Shown piece after piece: positions 35,209 through 36,906 of a stretch of 36,906 nucleotides of DNA. The notes beneath the pieces are model-generated. The model was not told the DNA's origin and did no database searches. It saw only the letters and a list, made by a program, of their open reading frames with translations. The DNA is from a virus. The position numbers and the translations under genes are program-made. The stretch covers positions 1-36,906 of IMG/VR virus record IMGVR_UViG_3300042691_021608. The stretch is one strand, 5' to 3'. Positions within the stretch are counted from its first letter, which is position 1, and each line of letters begins with the position of its first letter.

Positions 35209-35541
35209 TCATCTTGCAGCATCCGCAATAATCTCTTCCGCCCATTGGTTCAGGCTTTTGCCTGCCAATTTGGCACGCAAGGCAGCTCGCGCATGAACCT
35301 CCGGGGAAAAACGAAACATCACCTTGCCGGAATATGGACGCTCCGGTGCCTTGCCCACCGCTTTGCAGGTCTCCACGTAATCGTCGACAGCCTCCGCAAA
35401 AGCTGCGCGCAGCCCTTCAACCGTGTCACCGTGGAAACCCACGATATCGTTGATCCCGGCAATATGCCCAACGAAGCAACCATCATCGGAAGCAAAGTCG
35501 ATCCGGGCGCTGTATCCGTTATATTCCATCACGTTTTTCAT
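35209..35541 (-). CDS. hicB: HicB antitoxin
   Basis: The protein is 110 aa. It has the degenerate RNase H-like fold sequence YNGYSARIDFASDDGCFVGH, then HIAGINDIVGFHGDTVEGLR and AFAEAVDDYVETCKAVGKAP, followed by a ribbon-helix-helix tail (KVMFRFSPEVHARAALRAKL, GKSLNQWAEEIIADAA). HicB binds HicA and the operator. It starts inside the hicA stop (ATGA), the usual toxin-first order. Confidence 0.9.
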   Translation of the reverse strand: MKNVMEYNGYSARIDFASDDGCFVGHIAGINDIVGFHGDTVEGLRAAFAEAVDDYVETCKAVGKAPERPYSGKVMFRFSPEVHARAALRAKLAGKSLNQWAEEIIADAAR

Positions 35542-35792
35542 GGTCTGATTCCCAATGCTCCAAGGAAGTTGCGCGCGTCTTCAACCTGGTATCTCTTCGC
35601 CTCTTTCGTAGGGTGCGGCCGATGGAAGGTTGCCACGATGCCGTTCAATTCGAACTTGACCCGTGACCCGCTACCTTCGATGACGCGGCAGCCGCATCCA
35701 ACGAGCAATCGTTCGATGTCGTTCCACGCGATGCCGGGGTTCGTCGGTTTCGCGAATACCTGTTCCAGCGTCTTTCGTTGCTTCCCGTTCAT
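35538..35792 (-). CDS. hicA: HicA mRNA interferase toxin
   Basis: The protein is 84 aa, with dsRBD-like fold motifs ERLLVGCGCRVIEGSGSRVK, FELNGIVATFHRPHPTKE and YQVEDARNFLGALGI. This is the HicA class with SRVxF and FHRPHP motifs. The canonical GSH His is not at the usual place; His in FHRPHP may act instead. The ATG at 35792 abuts the operator, leaving no room for a ribosome site, so it may be read from a leaderless mRNA. Confidence 0.85.
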   Translation of the reverse strand: MNGKQRKTLEQVFAKPTNPGIAWNDIERLLVGCGCRVIEGSGSRVKFELNGIVATFHRPHPTKEAKRYQVEDARNFLGALGIRP

Positions 35793-35826
35793 GCTATCAA
35801 TATATGATAGCGTTGCGATTGTTCAA
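35793..35826 (-). promoter_or_regulatory. hicAB promoter and operator
   Basis: The inverted repeat GCTATCA-ATATA-TGATAGC (35793-35811) overlaps a minus-strand -10 box TATATT (35804-35799). The -35 box TTGAAC is at 35826-35821, 16 bp away. The -10 box ends 6 nt before the hicA ATG, so transcription would start at about the first base of the gene. Confidence 0.65.
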
Positions 35827-35845
35827 GGAGAAAGTTGGTGCGCCC

Positions 35846-36145
35846 ATGAAACAGGTTGACCCCTACTACCGCAGCCCGGCATGGGAAGCCCTGCGCAAGG
35901 CAGCCCTCAAGGCCGCACACTGGCGATGCGCCGACTGCGGCCAGGGTGTACGCGGCCAAGCCGCCGGGCAATCCCGCCCCATCGTGGACCACATCGTGCC
36001 ACGCCGCAAAGGCGGATCAGACGCGATGCACAATCTTCGAGTGCTTTGCCTTCCATGCCACAATCGCAAGACACATTGGGAAGACCGAAACACCCATGAG
36101 CAGACCGGCGCAGATGGGTTCCCAGTGGGCAAGGGCTGGGGGTAG
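35846..36145 (+). CDS. HNH endonuclease
   Basis: The start is set at ATG 35846 (MKQVDPYYRSPAWEALRKAA); ATG 35804 is possible but lies in the hicAB operator. This gives 99 aa. It is the compact phage HNH: HWRCADCGQ (zinc Cys pair), RPIVDHIVPRRKGGSDAMHN (DH motif), LRVLCLPCHNRKT (second Cys pair and HNH). Small HNH proteins of this type are usually just upstream of terminase genes and help DNA packaging or cos cleavage, so the packaging genes may lie beyond the right edge. Confidence 0.85.
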   Translation: MKQVDPYYRSPAWEALRKAALKAAHWRCADCGQGVRGQAAGQSRPIVDHIVPRRKGGSDAMHNLRVLCLPCHNRKTHWEDRNTHEQTGADGFPVGKGWG

Positions 36146-36160
36146 GGGTGGGGGTAGGGG
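36133..36160 (+). other. G-quadruplex motif across the HNH stop codon
   Basis: There are five G-runs of 3-5 bases separated by 1-2 nt (GGG CT GGGGG TA GGGG T GGGGG TA GGGG). The sequence meets the standard G4 pattern on the plus strand. The TAG stop at 36143-36145 lies between the runs. Confidence 0.6.
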
Positions 36161-36218
36161 TGGTGGCCGCTACCACCCCACATGCCCCTGTTAAAAACGC
36201 CGCCAGCGGCCTTCCTTG

Positions 36219-36467
36219 TCAATCCTTGGGCCAATCTATCGGGCGATATCCGGCAAGGTATGCTTCCATCAGCCTCACCATTCGCGGCGCCGGTGCCCGG
36301 TGCGTTGACTGGCTCGGGTCGCTCTCAATCGCCCGCAGCGACCTCGGATCTGTGTCAAGCATGACAGCCAACTCAGTCAGCGACAGCCCCAACTCCTCAC
36401 GCGCCGCCTTGAACTGGTCGTGATCCCAGAAAATCCTGTTCGGCTTTACCTGATTGATCGTATTCAT
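36219..36467 (-). CDS. XRE-family helix-turn-helix protein
   Basis: ATG 36467 follows AAAGGGAAAAA, giving 82 aa; the longer frame extends into AT-rich non-coding DNA. The core FKAAREELGLSLTELAVMLD, TDPRSLRAIESDP is a helix-turn-helix of the Cro/XRE group, ending AYLAGYRPIDWP. It lies by itself on the minus strand next to repeats that could be its operators. It is probably a repressor of packaging-side or lysogeny genes. Confidence 0.75.
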   Translation of the reverse strand: MNTINQVKPNRIFWDHDQFKAAREELGLSLTELAVMLDTDPRSLRAIESDPSQSTHRAPAPRMVRLMEAYLAGYRPIDWPKD

Positions 36468-36628
36468 GTTTTTCCCTTTTTGCAGTCGTGAAATTTTAAC
36501 TTGAGTTCTGTTTCGATTGGTCCGCCGGTAGAAAAAATCAAAATCGATTTTCCCCCGGAAAATAATATTTCTGGGAGGCAAATTTTTTTTCAAAATGCCA
36601 CTATACCCCCCAAAGTTGTTCTCCTCGA
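36468..36628. promoter_or_regulatory. AT-rich non-coding region upstream of the XRE gene
   Basis: No gene is seen. The stretch is much more AT-rich than the rest of the window, with runs such as AAATAATATTT, and should contain the leftward promoter of the XRE gene. A specific -35/-10 pair is not assigned. Confidence 0.4.
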
Positions 36629-36728
36629 CCCCCCCCTATATCAGTCCGATATATGCCAATCCGATATATGCCAGCCCGATATAGCCCCCCCTATATCAAT
36701 CCGGCATATATCGGATCGATATATATCC
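36629..36728. repeat. Iteron-like CCGATATATGCC repeats
   Basis: ATCCGATATATGCC-type units occur at 36645-36657 and 36660-36672, a degenerate one follows near 36675, and an exact inverted copy lies at 36703-36716. Two copies of CCCCCCCTATATCA(G/A)TCCG start at 36630 and 36685. No coding frame is supported. Confidence 0.75.
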
Positions 36729-36761
36729 AAGCCATTGATTTTGCTTGGTTTTCCTTTCCGA

Positions 36762-36906
36762 TGCCAGCCCGGTGGATCGGTGCCAGCCCGGTGGATCGGT
36801 GCCAGCCCGGTGGATCGGTGCCAGCCCGGTGGATCGGTGCCAGCCCGGTGCCAGCCCGGTGGATCGGTGCCAGCCCGGTGCCAGCCCGGTGGATCGGTGC
36901 CAGCCC
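36762..36906. repeat. 19-bp tandem repeat running off the window
   Basis: The unit TGCCAGCCCGGTGGATCGG is present in six full copies. Two 11-bp short copies (TGCCAGCCCGG) alternate with full ones after the fourth, and a partial copy meets the edge. The full extent cannot be known. Confidence 0.9.

Noticed and set aside
34759-35859. Plus-strand ORF of 366 aa opposite hicAB-higA
   Set aside because: It is antisense to three recognised toxin-antitoxin genes and has Arg/Ser/Pro shadow composition.
36762-36906. CRISPR array
   Set aside because: Units are contiguous 19-bp and 11-bp repeats with no spacers, and no cas genes are nearby.
1-36906. tRNA or rRNA genes
   Set aside because: No cloverleaf-like segment with TTCRA loop and matching acceptor stem was noticed by eye; a tRNAscan run would settle this.

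Overview
The window is a late-to-early stretch of a tailed phage or prophage with a long non-contractile (siphovirus-type) tail. Genes are packed tightly with ATGA, GTGA and TTGA stop/start overlaps. An alphaproteobacterial host, most likely in the Rhizobiales, is inferred from the GapR/DUF2312 homologue, the DUF1833 - NlpC/P60 - tip protein order of the tail module, and the high-GC coding sequence. Terminase, portal, protease, capsid and integrase genes are not in the window. The first gene is cut by the left edge, and the right edge falls inside a tandem repeat.

Layout. (1) 1-3.6 kb: fibre-like structural genes and a tail-assembly-chaperone-type gene, unusually placed before the head-tail connectors. 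(2) 3.6-16.8 kb, plus strand: connector and head-tail joining proteins, tail tube, two chaperone ORFs joined by a textbook -1 slippery heptamer, tape measure, DUF1833 protein, NlpC/P60 hydrolase, central tip protein, two paralogous small tail proteins, a repeat-rich tail fibre and a second lectin-like protein. A TnpB-only IS200/IS605-type element interrupts a small membrane-protein gene just after the tape measure. (3) 16.8-18.4 kb: small membrane protein, an AP2-HNH homing endonuclease on the opposite strand, and a GH24 lysozyme. (4) 18.35-22.04 kb, minus strand: an operon of about twelve mostly small genes headed by an XRE-type regulator and a RuvC-type resolvase. (5) 22.04-22.27 kb: divergent control region with palindromic operators and a leader ORF overlapping an intrinsic terminator. 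(6) 22.3-34.8 kb, plus strand: DNA metabolism, with a RecE/DUF3799-type nuclease, a DnaA domain IV protein, a single-strand binding protein, GapR, a TGT-fold (DpdA-like) protein coupled to a YhhQ/VUT-type preQ0 transporter, an HNH-SF2 helicase fusion with its own promoter, DNA-binding proteins, a primase-helicase, and a probable replication origin inside the next gene. (7) 34.9-36.9 kb: a hicA-hicB-higA-like toxin-antitoxin cassette on the minus strand, an HNH nuclease, a second XRE protein, then non-coding iteron-like and tandem repeats.

The best candidate for a new system is 25.6-29.6 kb. A small transglycosylase-fold protein resembling enzymes that put 7-deazaguanines into DNA is translationally coupled to a deazaguanine-precursor transporter. 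It is followed, behind a duplicated hairpin/motif element, by a large nuclease-helicase fusion. This may be a compact modification or modification-restriction module, but the grouping is inference. Other strong signals are the origin-like cluster of GCGCAAT repeats with 20-bp inverted arms (33.66-33.81 kb), the TGCA-NN-TGCA palindromes at transcription-unit boundaries of the early region, and the GGGAAAC frameshift site in the tail chaperone.
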